From: Rhizobium mongolense USDA 1844
GTDB taxonomy: Bacteria; Pseudomonadota; Alphaproteobacteria; Rhizobiales; Rhizobiaceae
DNA: 64,000 nt
Reading direction: 5' to 3'
NCBI RefSeq assembly: GCF_000419765.1
Contig: NZ_ATTQ01000017.1
Location: 62,001 to 126,000, forward strand
Part shown: piece by piece, positions 50,249 through 58,293 of the stretch
Layout: each line of letters opens with the position of its first letter
How positions within the stretch are numbered: position 1 is the first letter of the stretch
The notes under the pieces: model-generated
What the model saw: the letters and a program-made list of their open reading frames with translations, nothing else
Told to the model about the DNA's origin: nothing
Database searches by the model: none
Position numbers and translations under genes: made by a program

Positions 50249-51448
50249 ATGACCGCTTCATTCTTTCGCATTGCGCTCATCCTTGGGCTTTTATCAGCCA
50301 TAGGTCCCTTTGCCATCGACATGTACCTTCCGGCGCTGCCTTCGATCGGCGCCGATCTGGGCTCAGATAACAGCGTCACCCAGTTGAGCCTTCTGTCGTT
50401 CTTCATTTCCTTTGCACTGGCCCAGCTGCTTTACGGTCCGCTGTCGGACATGTGGGGCCGCAAGCTGCCACTATACCTGGGCATCGGCATCTTTACCGTT
50501 GCCAGCATCGGCTGCGCGCTGGCCCAAGACATAGAAACGCTGATCGCCTTCCGCTTTATCCAGGGCATCGGCGGTGCGGCCGGCATGGTCATACCCCGCG
50601 CTGTTGTTCGTGACATGCACACTGGCGTTCAGGCAGCCCGCCTAATGTCGCTTCTCATGCTCGTCTTTTCAATTTCCCCCATTCTTGCTCCGCTGGCCGG
50701 CAGTGCGGTCATCGAGTTCTACGGCTGGCGCGGTGTCTTCTGGGCGGTGATGATCGCGGCCTTCATCGGGCTCGTGCTGCTTGCCACACAGCTTGACGAG
50801 ACTCGTCCGACGAAGGATCGCAAGGGCAGTAGCCTCGGCAGCGCGATGTCTGCCTACGGCTTCCTGTTGCGCGACAGGAATTTCCTGACGCTTACCTTCA
50901 TCGGTGGTCTCGGGATCTCGAGCTTCCTCGTCTATCTCGCCAACTCTCCATTCGTGCTCATCCAGCACTACGGCCTGACGCCGACGCAGTACAGCTTCGC
51001 CTTCTCCGTCAACGCCGTGTCCTTCTTCGCCGTATCGCAGGCAACCGGCTGGCTCGGCGAGCGTTTCGGCCTCGTTCGCGTCATGCGCTCAGCCGTCACC
51101 TTCTATTGCCTCGTCATGGTCGTGATGGCCGTCGTAATGGCGGCGGGCATCAACCAGCTTCCGGTGATGGCCGTCTTCCTTTTCATCGGATATGGCTTTC
51201 TCGGACTTGTCATTCCAACGAGCGCGGTTCTTGCCCTGGAGGATCATGGTCAGATCGCAGGTACGGCCTCGTCATTGATGGGGACATTGCACTTCGTCAT
51301 TGCGGCTGTCGCAATGGTGGTGTCCAGCCTGTTTGCCGATGGAACGGCCGTTCCAATGGCGGCAGGCATTGCGACCTGCGCGCTGCTTGCCTTCGTCCTG
51401 ACGCAGGCAACCCTCGGCCGCCGCGCCGCCGCAGCACCGGCTGAATGA
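50249..51448 (+). CDS. Bcr/CflA family multidrug efflux MFS transporter
   Basis: Proton-coupled exporter of 399 residues with 12 predicted helices. IDMYLPALPSIGADLG near residue 24 (the D-YLPALP family mark), GPLSDMWGRKLPLYLG (motif A, about 61-76) and RFIQGIGGAAGMVIPRAVVRD (motif B-like, about 100-120) define the Bcr/CflA group, with bicyclomycin, chloramphenicol and sulfonamide exporters among known members. Inner membrane. Divergent from the TetR gene, which is the probable regulator. Substrate not determined. Confidence 0.92.
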   Translation: MTASFFRIALILGLLSAIGPFAIDMYLPALPSIGADLGSDNSVTQLSLLSFFISFALAQLLYGPLSDMWGRKLPLYLGIGIFTVASIGCALAQDIETLIAFRFIQGIGGAAGMVIPRAVVRDMHTGVQAARLMSLLMLVFSISPILAPLAGSAVIEFYGWRGVFWAVMIAAFIGLVLLATQLDETRPTKDRKGSSLGSAMSAYGFLLRDRNFLTLTFIGGLGISSFLVYLANSPFVLIQHYGLTPTQYSFAFSVNAVSFFAVSQATGWLGERFGLVRVMRSAVTFYCLVMVVMAVVMAAGINQLPVMAVFLFIGYGFLGLVIPTSAVLALEDHGQIAGTASSLMGTLHFVIAAVAMVVSSLFADGTAVPMAAGIATCALLAFVLTQATLGRRAAAAPAE

Positions 51449-51455
51449 CGATTGC

Positions 51456-51480
51456 GGCCGCGTTCGCAAATGACGCGGCC
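51456..51480. terminator. Hairpin between convergent MFS and LacI genes
   Basis: Arms GGCCGCGT (51456-51463) and ACGCGGCC (51473-51480) with a nine-base loop lie between the convergent MFS and LacI genes. No T-run of note follows, so a terminator role is only probable. Confidence 0.4.
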
Positions 51481-51484
51481 CATT

Positions 51485-52522
51485 TCATGGATTAAGGAAA
51501 AAGGCGTCGCTTTCGCCTGGGACCAGTTCCAGCGGCCAGATCGTGTTGCGCGCGCCCTTCGGATAAAATTTCGCAAAAGCGGGCATGGTCGCAAGCAGCG
51601 TTTCGGCCAATTCGACACCGAGATCGCGCAGCGACATGCGGAAGCAGGTGAGGGCAGGTTGCAGGAATTTGGCGCGTGGCTCCTCACGGAAGCCGATCAC
51701 TGCCAGATCGCGCCCCGGAACGACGCCTGCCTCGACCAAGCGTCTGTAAAGACCAATCGCCATCAACTCGTAGATCAGGATGATCGCTGTCGGCTTGTTG
51801 TCCAAGAGCAGCAATTCGTGTCCGGCCTGGTAGCCACCTTGTTCGCTCGATTTGACGCGGATGACGAGCTTGGGATCATACGGGATACCGTGGCGCTCAA
51901 GCGACTGCTGGTAGGCATCGACGAAGACATAGCCGAGATTGATATCGCTCGAAGGGGCTGCGATCGCGATCCTACGATGCCCCTTGGCCACCAGCCGGTC
52001 GACCGCCGATGCCGCCACGCCCTCGAAATCAAGATCGATCCAGGTGTAGTTGCCGCCCGATGAGCTTCGTCCGAGCGCGACGAAAGGAATCTTGGCTTTC
52101 ACCAGAAGATCGATGCGTCTATCGATCCGCTGCGTCGCTGAAATAATCATCGCGTCGACGACGCGCCGCGCCACCATGCGCTTCAGGTACTCATAGGGAT
52201 CCTCGTCGCTGGGGCAGGGCAGCATCACGAGGTCGAGCTTGTGCCGCGCAAGTACGCTTTGCAGACCGCCGGTGAGGCCGAGAAAAAAGTTGTCGCTATT
52301 TTCGACGGTTTCCTTGCTGGATTCGATCATCAATCCGATAACGTTGGTCGTGCCCTGCCTCAGGCTGCGGCCGGACTGATTTGCCACATAGCCGAGCTCT
52401 TCGGCAGCCGCCAGCACGCGCTTGCGCGTTTCCTCGTTGACGTCTGGTTTGTCGTTTAGCGCGCGGGAAACCGTGCCGATCGAAATGTCGAGATGCTTGG
52501 CAAGCTGTCGGATCCCCTTCAT
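51485..52522 (-). CDS. LacI family transcriptional regulator
   Basis: A 345-residue sugar-type regulator. The N-terminal helix-turn-helix (MKGIRQLAKHLDISIGTVSR, residues 1-20, then ALNDKPDVNEETRKRVLAAA) and hinge (YVANQSGRSLRQGTTNVIGL) are canonical, followed by the type 1 periplasmic-binding-like domain. The sequence resembles AglR/RafR-type regulators of alpha-glucosides. No transporter or sugar-use gene adjoins it in the window; it faces the MFS gene tail to tail. The likely target lies elsewhere, or the gene is orphaned. Start ATG at 52522, ribosome site weak. Confidence 0.9.
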   Translation of the reverse strand: MKGIRQLAKHLDISIGTVSRALNDKPDVNEETRKRVLAAAEELGYVANQSGRSLRQGTTNVIGLMIESSKETVENSDNFFLGLTGGLQSVLARHKLDLVMLPCPSDEDPYEYLKRMVARRVVDAMIISATQRIDRRIDLLVKAKIPFVALGRSSSGGNYTWIDLDFEGVAASAVDRLVAKGHRRIAIAAPSSDINLGYVFVDAYQQSLERHGIPYDPKLVIRVKSSEQGGYQAGHELLLLDNKPTAIILIYELMAIGLYRRLVEAGVVPGRDLAVIGFREEPRAKFLQPALTCFRMSLRDLGVELAETLLATMPAFAKFYPKGARNTIWPLELVPGESDAFFLNP

Positions 52523-52768
52523 CGGCTGCGCTCTTCCTCCCCGATCAAAACGCGTGATCTTCTCTTATTGCCACAGGAATGCGTTTGCGCAAAGCGGCCG
52601 CGGTCCCGCTCCTGGGCGGCAGCGGTGTGCGGGGTAGACGTCAGATCCGGCACGAGATGAAGATGCCGCATCGTTTTCGCGCTGCCAGCCGACGTCTATG
52701 TATGCTCCTCATCGCAATTTCCGCAGGCAGACACCCAGCCCCGGCGGCCAGGCCGCCAGGGCTGGAAG

Positions 52769-53005
52769 TCATCTTGTGGGCCAGATGCTCCGAAATCTCG
52801 CCGCCCCGTACGCATCCCCGGCCTCCGGAAGGCCGATATCGCGGCGCAAACGATCTGAGAGCTGGGAGACCTGGTCCACCGTTTGGTGATGCCTCCAGGC
52901 GGCCAGAACCAGCGCGCGTGCTGTCCTCCAGACGCCAAATTTCTGGCAGAGTTCATCCACCGTCGCCGAAAGGGTTTCAGCAACTATTACTTGTGCTTCA
53001 CGCAT
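52769..53005 (-). CDS. Small DUF1127-like protein
   Basis: A 78-residue cytoplasmic protein. The C-terminal segment LSDRLRRDIGLPEAGDAYGA (about residues 48-67) matches the RLSDR.L.D.G.. core of the DUF1127/YjiS family, small arginine-rich proteins that in Agrobacterium and Sinorhizobium affect phosphate and carbon metabolism and can bind RNA. The N-terminal part (REAQVIVAETLSATVDELCQ) is less typical. The ATG at 53005 is preferred over 53029 for length; the ribosome site is only moderate. No operon partner is seen. Confidence 0.6.
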   Translation of the reverse strand: MREAQVIVAETLSATVDELCQKFGVWRTARALVLAAWRHHQTVDQVSQLSDRLRRDIGLPEAGDAYGAARFRSIWPTR

Positions 53006-53153
53006 GATTTTCCGTCCCGGCGCGCTCAAGCAGCCAGGTCCTCTCGAAAGTTAAAAAGACACACGGAGGCGAACGTGGAACACACGTAGTCGTTCGGCGG
53101 TCCGCTCACGTCAGGTCAGGTTGGGAAATGCCAAAATGGCGGCAATCCGGGGT

Positions 53154-53258
53154 TTACACAGCCTCGGAGGAATGTCGGCCCGGGTTGGATGCACAACGCA
53201 TCGACGTCTTGCGAGCCATCCCGCCTGCGGGGCGTATAAACACGAGAATGGGATTCAT
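53154..53258 (-). CDS. Possible 34-residue small protein
   Basis: ATG at 53258 is preceded by AGAGGAGGCGTGAA, a very strong ribosome site at good spacing. The peptide starts MNPILVFIRPAGGM and ends RHSSEAV, 34 residues. I recognise no family. It is too short for composition to help, so the ribosome site is the main support. It may be a real micropeptide or a chance site. Confidence 0.35.
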   Translation of the reverse strand: MNPILVFIRPAGGMARKTSMRCASNPGRHSSEAV

Positions 53259-53462
53259 TTCACGCCTCCTCTGATTAAATTTGCGAGATGGGCTTATATT
53301 TGCACAACGGCGGATGATCGGCAATATTAAATCTTGAATTGTAGCTATCACCGAGAAGTTTGTTGCATAACGGCAACATGGCATCATTCGACACCTCTCG
53401 TTCGGCAGCATCGAGCGTGACCTCCGGCGAGCGGCAAAAGTGACACGTATCGAGCGCTGAGG

Positions 53463-54506
53463 TCAGGGGGTGAAGCTGTCGCGGAAGATAAGTTCCGGAA
53501 TGACCCTCTCGTAAGCAGGCGGCAAGTCCGGGCTGGCAAGCCGACGCTCGACAAGGTCGACGGCGCGCTGTGCCATGACGACCGGATCCTGGCGGAAAGT
53601 CGTAAGCCGGTAGCTGAGCCAGGCTGCCCCCGGCACATCATCAAAGCCGATCACGTCGACGTCTTCCGGTATCCGCAAGCCGAGCGTCTTTCGGACATGA
53701 TCCATCAATCCGAAGGCAATCAAATCGTTGGCGCAATAGACCGCATCGGGTCTTTCGCCCCGGGAGAAGAGTTGACGCGCGGCATCGATGCCGCTGTCAT
53801 AGTCGGAATCTATGCCGCGTCCGACTGAGACCGAAGCGCCGAATTCCTCGGCTGCCGCTAAGAAGGCATCCTCGCGCTCTAAAATGCTGGACGTTGCCGA
53901 CTGCGACGCTGCAACGGCAAGCCGCCGGTACCCCTTGTCGAAGAAGGCCGCCGCTGCATTGCGGGACGCTTCGGCGTTTCCGGCACTGACATGATCCGCA
54001 TCCGGTTCGGTGCGGCCGATGACCACCAGCGGCTGGCCGTTGCGATGCGCGATATCTACGAAGCTCGCGGGTGGGGATCCGGAAAGAATGATTGTTGCTT
54101 CGGCGCGGTGGCCGATCAATATCTTCTGGGCTGCAAGTAGTTCATCCTCGGTCTGGCCGGTATTGATCAGGATCGGGATGCTGCCCCGCTTTATCAGCGC
54201 TTTTGCAAGTGCTGCGGCCAGATGGGCGCGAAAGCCGACTTCCGGCCGCGTCGCAACGATGCCGACCAGGCGGCTTTGATTCGCAAGGACGCCGCGTGCC
54301 AGATCGTTGACATGATAGCCGAGCTCCTCGGCAGCCTTCTGCACCCGCTCGCGGGTAGCGGGCGCAACGCTTGCGCCTGGAGTGAACGTCCGTGAAACGG
54401 CGGAGCGTGAAACGCCCGCAAGCTGTGCGACTTGATCTGCGCTGGCAAATCGCATGCGCTCCTTGCGCTTGGTCTTCTTTCCGTCGTTCGTCGGGCCGTC
54501 TTTCAT
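53463..54506 (-). CDS. LacI family regulator of the adjacent sugar operon
   Basis: A 347-residue repressor. The helix-turn-helix (ASADQVAQLAGVSRSAVSRT, about residues 18-37, and FTPGASVAPATRERV) and hinge (YHVNDLARGVLANQSRLVGI) are followed by the sugar-binding domain. The start is the ATG at 54506, since AAGGA lies six bases upstream; the frame runs on to 54590 without such a site. It is divergent from the sugar-catabolic operon starting at 54917. Two perfect palindromes overlap that operon's promoter, so repression relieved by a sugar or derivative is the likely mode. Confidence 0.92.
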   Translation of the reverse strand: MKDGPTNDGKKTKRKERMRFASADQVAQLAGVSRSAVSRTFTPGASVAPATRERVQKAAEELGYHVNDLARGVLANQSRLVGIVATRPEVGFRAHLAAALAKALIKRGSIPILINTGQTEDELLAAQKILIGHRAEATIILSGSPPASFVDIAHRNGQPLVVIGRTEPDADHVSAGNAEASRNAAAAFFDKGYRRLAVAASQSATSSILEREDAFLAAAEEFGASVSVGRGIDSDYDSGIDAARQLFSRGERPDAVYCANDLIAFGLMDHVRKTLGLRIPEDVDVIGFDDVPGAAWLSYRLTTFRQDPVVMAQRAVDLVERRLASPDLPPAYERVIPELIFRDSFTP

Positions 54507-54603
54507 TGGCATTCCTTTATCCACCCGCGAAAGTATGTCTGCCGCCAGGAACCGCTTGATAATTAGCATAAGCACCAAGGATGCAAGCATGCGCCGGCAT
54601 CAC

Positions 54604-54761
54604 TGCAATCTGCGTTGCACTGGCGCGTGCCGTGTAAAGCAGCAGTAGGTCGTCGTGGTTTGTCCCTCCCGTTGCATCGCCGTGCAACCTGGTTTGGGTT
54701 TAGTAAAATGTCCGTTTGACAGCCCGATGACATGCCGCCATGGCCGTGCTGCATTGCAATG
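54604..54761. promoter_or_regulatory. Cluster of TGCA-core dyads upstream of the LacI gene
   Basis: Three short dyads share a TGCA core: TGCAA-N6-TTGCA (54604-54619), GTTGCA-N6-TGCAAC (54671-54688) and CATTGCAATG (54752-54761). They lie upstream of the leftward LacI gene within the 410-bp divergent gap. They differ from the CGTTT-core palindromes nearer the operon, so another regulator may use them. Position is the only evidence. Confidence 0.4.
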
Positions 54762-54826
54762 TGAATTTGCCTAAGATCGCGCATTTAAAGCTGTTTTCCG
54801 CAGCATTTCGTCCGCACCGCCCTCTA

Positions 54827-54870
54827 TTGACAGCAAGAAACGTTTCCGCTTAGTATCGTAAACGTTTACG
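54827..54870 (+). promoter_or_regulatory. Sigma-70 promoter overlapped by two LacI-type operators
   Basis: TTGACA (54827-54832), 18 bases, then TAGTAT (54851-54856) form a good housekeeping promoter. GAAACGTTTC (54837-54846) sits in the spacer and CGTAAACGTTTACG (54857-54870) just after the -10. The centres are 22 bp apart, about two turns, and both contain the AACGTT core common to LacI operators. This placement favours repression of the operon that starts at 54917. Confidence 0.82.
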
Positions 54871-54916
54871 GGACACGCCGACGAGGAATTGCCGGACGCC
54901 GCCGCGGGAGGAAATC

Positions 54917-55951
54917 GTGACATTGAATGCAGTTCTGTGCGGTTGCGGAGCCATGTCCAAAGGCTGGCTGCGCGCCTTAAAGGAAACCCCGGCTCTAGCT
55001 GAAATGATCGAGGTCACCGGCCTCGTCGATGTGAACCTGCCTGCGGCCGAAGCGCTCACCTTAGAGTTCGGCCTGAACAGGGCCTCCATCGGCACCGATC
55101 TATCCAGCGTTATTGCAAAGGCGAGGGCGGATATCGTCTTTGACGTCGTCATCCCGGCTGCCCGTTTCAATGTCGTGTCAACGGCACTTAAGGCGGGATG
55201 CCATGTGCTGAGCGAAAAGCCGATGGCTACCTCGCTGGCGGAAGGAGCCGCCCTGATCGATCTTGCGGCAGAGACCGGCAAGATCCATGCGGTCATCCAG
55301 AACCGACGCTTCATTTCCGGTGTTCGCCGCATGCGCCGTTTTGTCGAAAGCGGTGCAATCGGTGATGTGACCGGGATCCATTGCGACTTCTTCATAGCCC
55401 CGCATTTCGGCGGCTTCCGCGAGGACATGGACAACGTCCTGCTTCTCGACATGGCGATCCATACCTTCGATGCCGCACGCTTTGTCGCCGGCAAGAAGCC
55501 GCTCGCCGTCTATTGCGTGGAGCGCAATCCAAAAGGGTCGTGGTATCGTCACGGCGCCTCTGCCAACGCCACCTTTGAATTCTCCGACGATGTCGTTTTC
55601 ACCTATCGCGGCTCCTGGTGCGCCGAAGGCCAGCGTACGAGCTGGGAGAGCCAGTGGCGTCTCGTCGGCTCCAAGGGAATGCTGACCTGGGACGGGGATG
55701 AAACATTCCGCGCCGCAGTTGCCGGCGAAGGGACGGGCCTGCTTCGCGGCGTGACGCCCGTCGACGTTCCTGGGCCGGAGCGGGACGAGGAGACGCGCGG
55801 CCATGCCAGCGTCATTGCCGGTTTCGTGGACGCCATCCGGACCGGCAAGCAGCCGGAAACGGCCAGCAGCGACAACATCAGAAGCCTTGCCATGGTCTTC
55901 GGCGCGATCGAGAGCGCTAGAACCGGCAAGCGCGTTGAAATTTCAGCATAA
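54917..55951 (+). CDS. Gfo/Idh/MocA family oxidoreductase
   Basis: NAD(P)-dependent sugar dehydrogenase of 344 residues. The Rossmann start (NAVLCGCGAMSKGWLRALKE, residues 3-22) shows a GCGAM loop, and the conserved HVLSEKPMATSLAEG motif is near residue 95, with an active lysine. A C-terminal alpha/beta barrel-like domain follows (GIHCDFFIAPHFGG onward). The family includes inositol, glucose-fructose and other sugar dehydrogenases; the substrate is not clear. The start is a GTG at 54917, with GGGAGGA upstream. It is the first gene of the operon with isomerase and ABC transporter genes, which suggests it oxidises the imported sugar or a derivative. Confidence 0.87.
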   Translation: MTLNAVLCGCGAMSKGWLRALKETPALAEMIEVTGLVDVNLPAAEALTLEFGLNRASIGTDLSSVIAKARADIVFDVVIPAARFNVVSTALKAGCHVLSEKPMATSLAEGAALIDLAAETGKIHAVIQNRRFISGVRRMRRFVESGAIGDVTGIHCDFFIAPHFGGFREDMDNVLLLDMAIHTFDAARFVAGKKPLAVYCVERNPKGSWYRHGASANATFEFSDDVVFTYRGSWCAEGQRTSWESQWRLVGSKGMLTWDGDETFRAAVAGEGTGLLRGVTPVDVPGPERDEETRGHASVIAGFVDAIRTGKQPETASSDNIRSLAMVFGAIESARTGKRVEISA

Positions 55952-55962
55952 GGAATGAGATC

Positions 55963-56865
55963 GTGAGCAATCCTGCAAAATCCATCCGTATCGGAACTAT
56001 GGTCAGCGCGTCCAAGGGCGGCGCCGACAAGCGCATCGGCCAGATCGCCGATATGGGGTTTGAGAGCTTCGAGCCCTTCTTCTGGCAGACGACCAACGGG
56101 CAGGATCTCGCCGAGCTCGGCAAACGCTCCCGCGACGCGATCGGCGATCGCGACATTACAATCTCGACGCTCGGCATGTTCGGCAATCCACTGGAAGAAA
56201 CCGATATCGACTTGCAGACCCTGCAGGGCTGGAAGGATTGCATCGACAATGCCCATCATTTTGGCGCCACCTGCGTTGCCGGCTTTACCGGCCGCATTCG
56301 TGGTAAACCGCTGACCGACAGCCTGCCGCGCTACAAGCAAATCTGGAGCGAGCTTGCCAAGCGCGCCGCCGACAAGGGCATCAAGATCGCCTTCGAAAAC
56401 TGCGCGATGGACGGCAACTGGGCAACCGGTGACTGGAACATCGCGCATAATCCGGATGCCTGGGAGCTGATCTTCAATGAGACGCCGGACGACAATATCG
56501 GCCTTGAGTGGGAACCCTGCCACCAGATGGTCTACCTGATCGAGCCGCTGCCGCAGATCCGAAAGTGGGCAAAGAAAATCTTCCATGTCCACGGCAAGGA
56601 TGCGACGATCCGCTGGGATGTCATCAAGGAGCATGGCATCTTCGGCAAGGAAAAGTTCGTCTTCATGCGCACGCCGGGTTTCGGTGACAGCAACTGGACG
56701 GACATCATTTCGGAGCTGCGTCTGGCCGGCTGGTCGGGCTCGATCGATATCGAAGGCTGGCACGATCCGGTTTACCGCGACGTGCTGGAGATGACGGGTC
56801 AGGTCTACGCTCTGAATTATCTGAAGCATGCCCGGGGCGGCGATTTCGTCGCCGATCCGGTTTGA
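55963..56865 (+). CDS. Sugar phosphate isomerase/epimerase-like TIM-barrel protein
   Basis: A 300-residue protein of the xylose-isomerase-like (AP-endonuclease 2) TIM-barrel group, which includes sugar isomerases, epimerases and myo-inositol catabolic enzymes. Metal-ligand-like residues are seen in IKIAFENCAMDG (near 145), LEWEPCHQMVYL (near 185), KKIFHVHGKDA (near 207) and SIDIEGWHDPVY (near 268). The start is GTG at 55963, 11 bases after the oxidoreductase stop and with AAGGA upstream. Its pairing with a Gfo/Idh/MocA enzyme is common in sugar-catabolic operons. Exact reaction unknown. Confidence 0.85.
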   Translation: MSNPAKSIRIGTMVSASKGGADKRIGQIADMGFESFEPFFWQTTNGQDLAELGKRSRDAIGDRDITISTLGMFGNPLEETDIDLQTLQGWKDCIDNAHHFGATCVAGFTGRIRGKPLTDSLPRYKQIWSELAKRAADKGIKIAFENCAMDGNWATGDWNIAHNPDAWELIFNETPDDNIGLEWEPCHQMVYLIEPLPQIRKWAKKIFHVHGKDATIRWDVIKEHGIFGKEKFVFMRTPGFGDSNWTDIISELRLAGWSGSIDIEGWHDPVYRDVLEMTGQVYALNYLKHARGGDFVADPV

Positions 56866-56930
56866 TCATACCGCGCCCGGCAAGGAGGATTTTGCCGGGC
56901 AGTCGGGGATAACCACAAAGGAGGAGAACC

Positions 56931-58163
56931 ATGGCTATCCGCAAATTCGCAGTTCTGGGCGCTTTGGCACTTGCCGGCGTCTCGCTCTTCGGTCTTTCAG
57001 CCAAGGCCGAAGACGTTACCATCAGCGTCTGGTCGCTTGATCGCGACATTCAACCGGCGCCCAATCTCGTCAAGGAATTCAACGCCCAGAACAACGGCAT
57101 TAAGATCGAGTACCGCCTGATCCAGTTCGATGACGTCGTCACCGAAGCGATGCGCGCCTATGCCTCCGGGCAGGCGCCTGACATCATTGCCGTCGACAAT
57201 CCGGAGCACGCGATGTTCGCTTCGCGTGGCGCCTTCCTCGATCTGACCGACATGATCTCGAAGTCGACCGTGATCAAGCCGGAGAATTATTTTCCCGGGC
57301 CGCTGAAGTCGGTCGAATGGGACGGGAAATACTATGGCGTGCCGAAAGCGACCAATACGATCGCCCTCTACTACAACAAGGATATGTTCAAGGCGAAGGG
57401 CCTCGACCCGAACAAGCCGCCGCAGACCTGGGACGAGCTCGTTGAAGACGCGCGCAAACTGACCGATCCGGCTAAGAACGTCTACGGCCTGGCCTTCTCT
57501 GCAAAAGCCAACGAGGAGGGCACCTTCCAGTTCCTTCCCTGGGCCCAAATGGGCGGTGGCGGCTACGAGAACATCAATGCCGACGGTGCGGTCAAGGCGC
57601 TTGAGACCTGGAAGACCATTATGGACGAGAAGCTTGCCTCGCCGGATACACTGACGCGGGGCCAGTGGGACTCGACCGGCACCTTCAATTCCGGCAATGC
57701 AGCAATGGCGATCTCCGGTCCGTGGGAACTCGACCGCATGGTGAAGGAAGCCAAGTTCGATTGGGGTGTGACACTGCTTCCGGTTCCGAAGGCAGGAGCG
57801 GACCGCTCGTCGGCCATGGGCGACTTCAACTGGGCGATTTTCGCAAGCTCCAAGCACCCGGCCGAAGCCTTCAAGGCGCTTGAATATTTCGCCTCTCAGG
57901 ACGACAAGTTGTTCAAGAACTACGGCCAGCTTCCGGCCCGTTCCGACATCACCATCCCGGCGACCGGCGAAAAGCTGAAGGATGACGCTCTCAAGGTCTT
58001 CCTCGAGCAGCTGAAATATGCAAAGCCCCGCGGCCCGCACCCGCAGTGGCCGAAGATCTCCAAGGCGATCCAGGACGCAATCCAGGCCGCGTTGACTGGC
58101 CAGATGAGCGCCAAGGAGGCACTCGATCAGGCCGCCGACAAAATCAAGGCCGTTCTTGGATAA
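56931..58163 (+). CDS. Sugar ABC transporter substrate-binding protein (family 1)
   Basis: Periplasmic receptor of 410 residues. The N-terminal signal peptide (residues about 1-26, ending LSAKAE) is followed by the family-1 fold: VTISVWSLDRDIQPAPNLVK, then YASGQAPDIIAVDNPEH near 80, then GKYYGVPKATNTIALYYNKD near 135. Such proteins feed two-permease ABC importers. ATG at 56931 has AAGGAGGAG upstream. A REP-like hairpin follows it, before the permease gene, and may stabilise its transcript at higher level than the permeases. Substrate unknown. Confidence 0.92.
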   Translation: MAIRKFAVLGALALAGVSLFGLSAKAEDVTISVWSLDRDIQPAPNLVKEFNAQNNGIKIEYRLIQFDDVVTEAMRAYASGQAPDIIAVDNPEHAMFASRGAFLDLTDMISKSTVIKPENYFPGPLKSVEWDGKYYGVPKATNTIALYYNKDMFKAKGLDPNKPPQTWDELVEDARKLTDPAKNVYGLAFSAKANEEGTFQFLPWAQMGGGGYENINADGAVKALETWKTIMDEKLASPDTLTRGQWDSTGTFNSGNAAMAISGPWELDRMVKEAKFDWGVTLLPVPKAGADRSSAMGDFNWAIFASSKHPAEAFKALEYFASQDDKLFKNYGQLPARSDITIPATGEKLKDDALKVFLEQLKYAKPRGPHPQWPKISKAIQDAIQAALTGQMSAKEALDQAADKIKAVLG

Positions 58164-58187
58164 TTCGCACCCAGTCAATCGCTTCGT

Positions 58188-58210
58188 CTTCTCCCCGCTC
58201 CGGGGAGAAG
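58188..58210. repeat. REP-like palindrome between binding-protein and permease genes
   Basis: Perfect ten-base arms CTTCTCCCCG and CGGGGAGAAG with a three-base loop lie in the 130-bp gap, 25 bases after the binding-protein stop. It resembles the small palindromic repeats scattered through rhizobial genomes. In an operon, such elements can protect the upstream transcript, as in malE-malF. No T-run follows. Confidence 0.6.
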
Positions 58211-58293
58211 GAGAGTGTCAACCATTTCCTCCCGGCAGGGGCTGTCTTCCGCGAGAGCGCCAGGCAGCCCCGTTCGGAGTTATCGGAGGCCCC

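Noticed and set aside
56997..58178. A 393-codon minus-strand frame opposite the sugar-binding-protein gene
   Set aside because: Antisense shadow of a gene with a clear signal peptide and family motifs.
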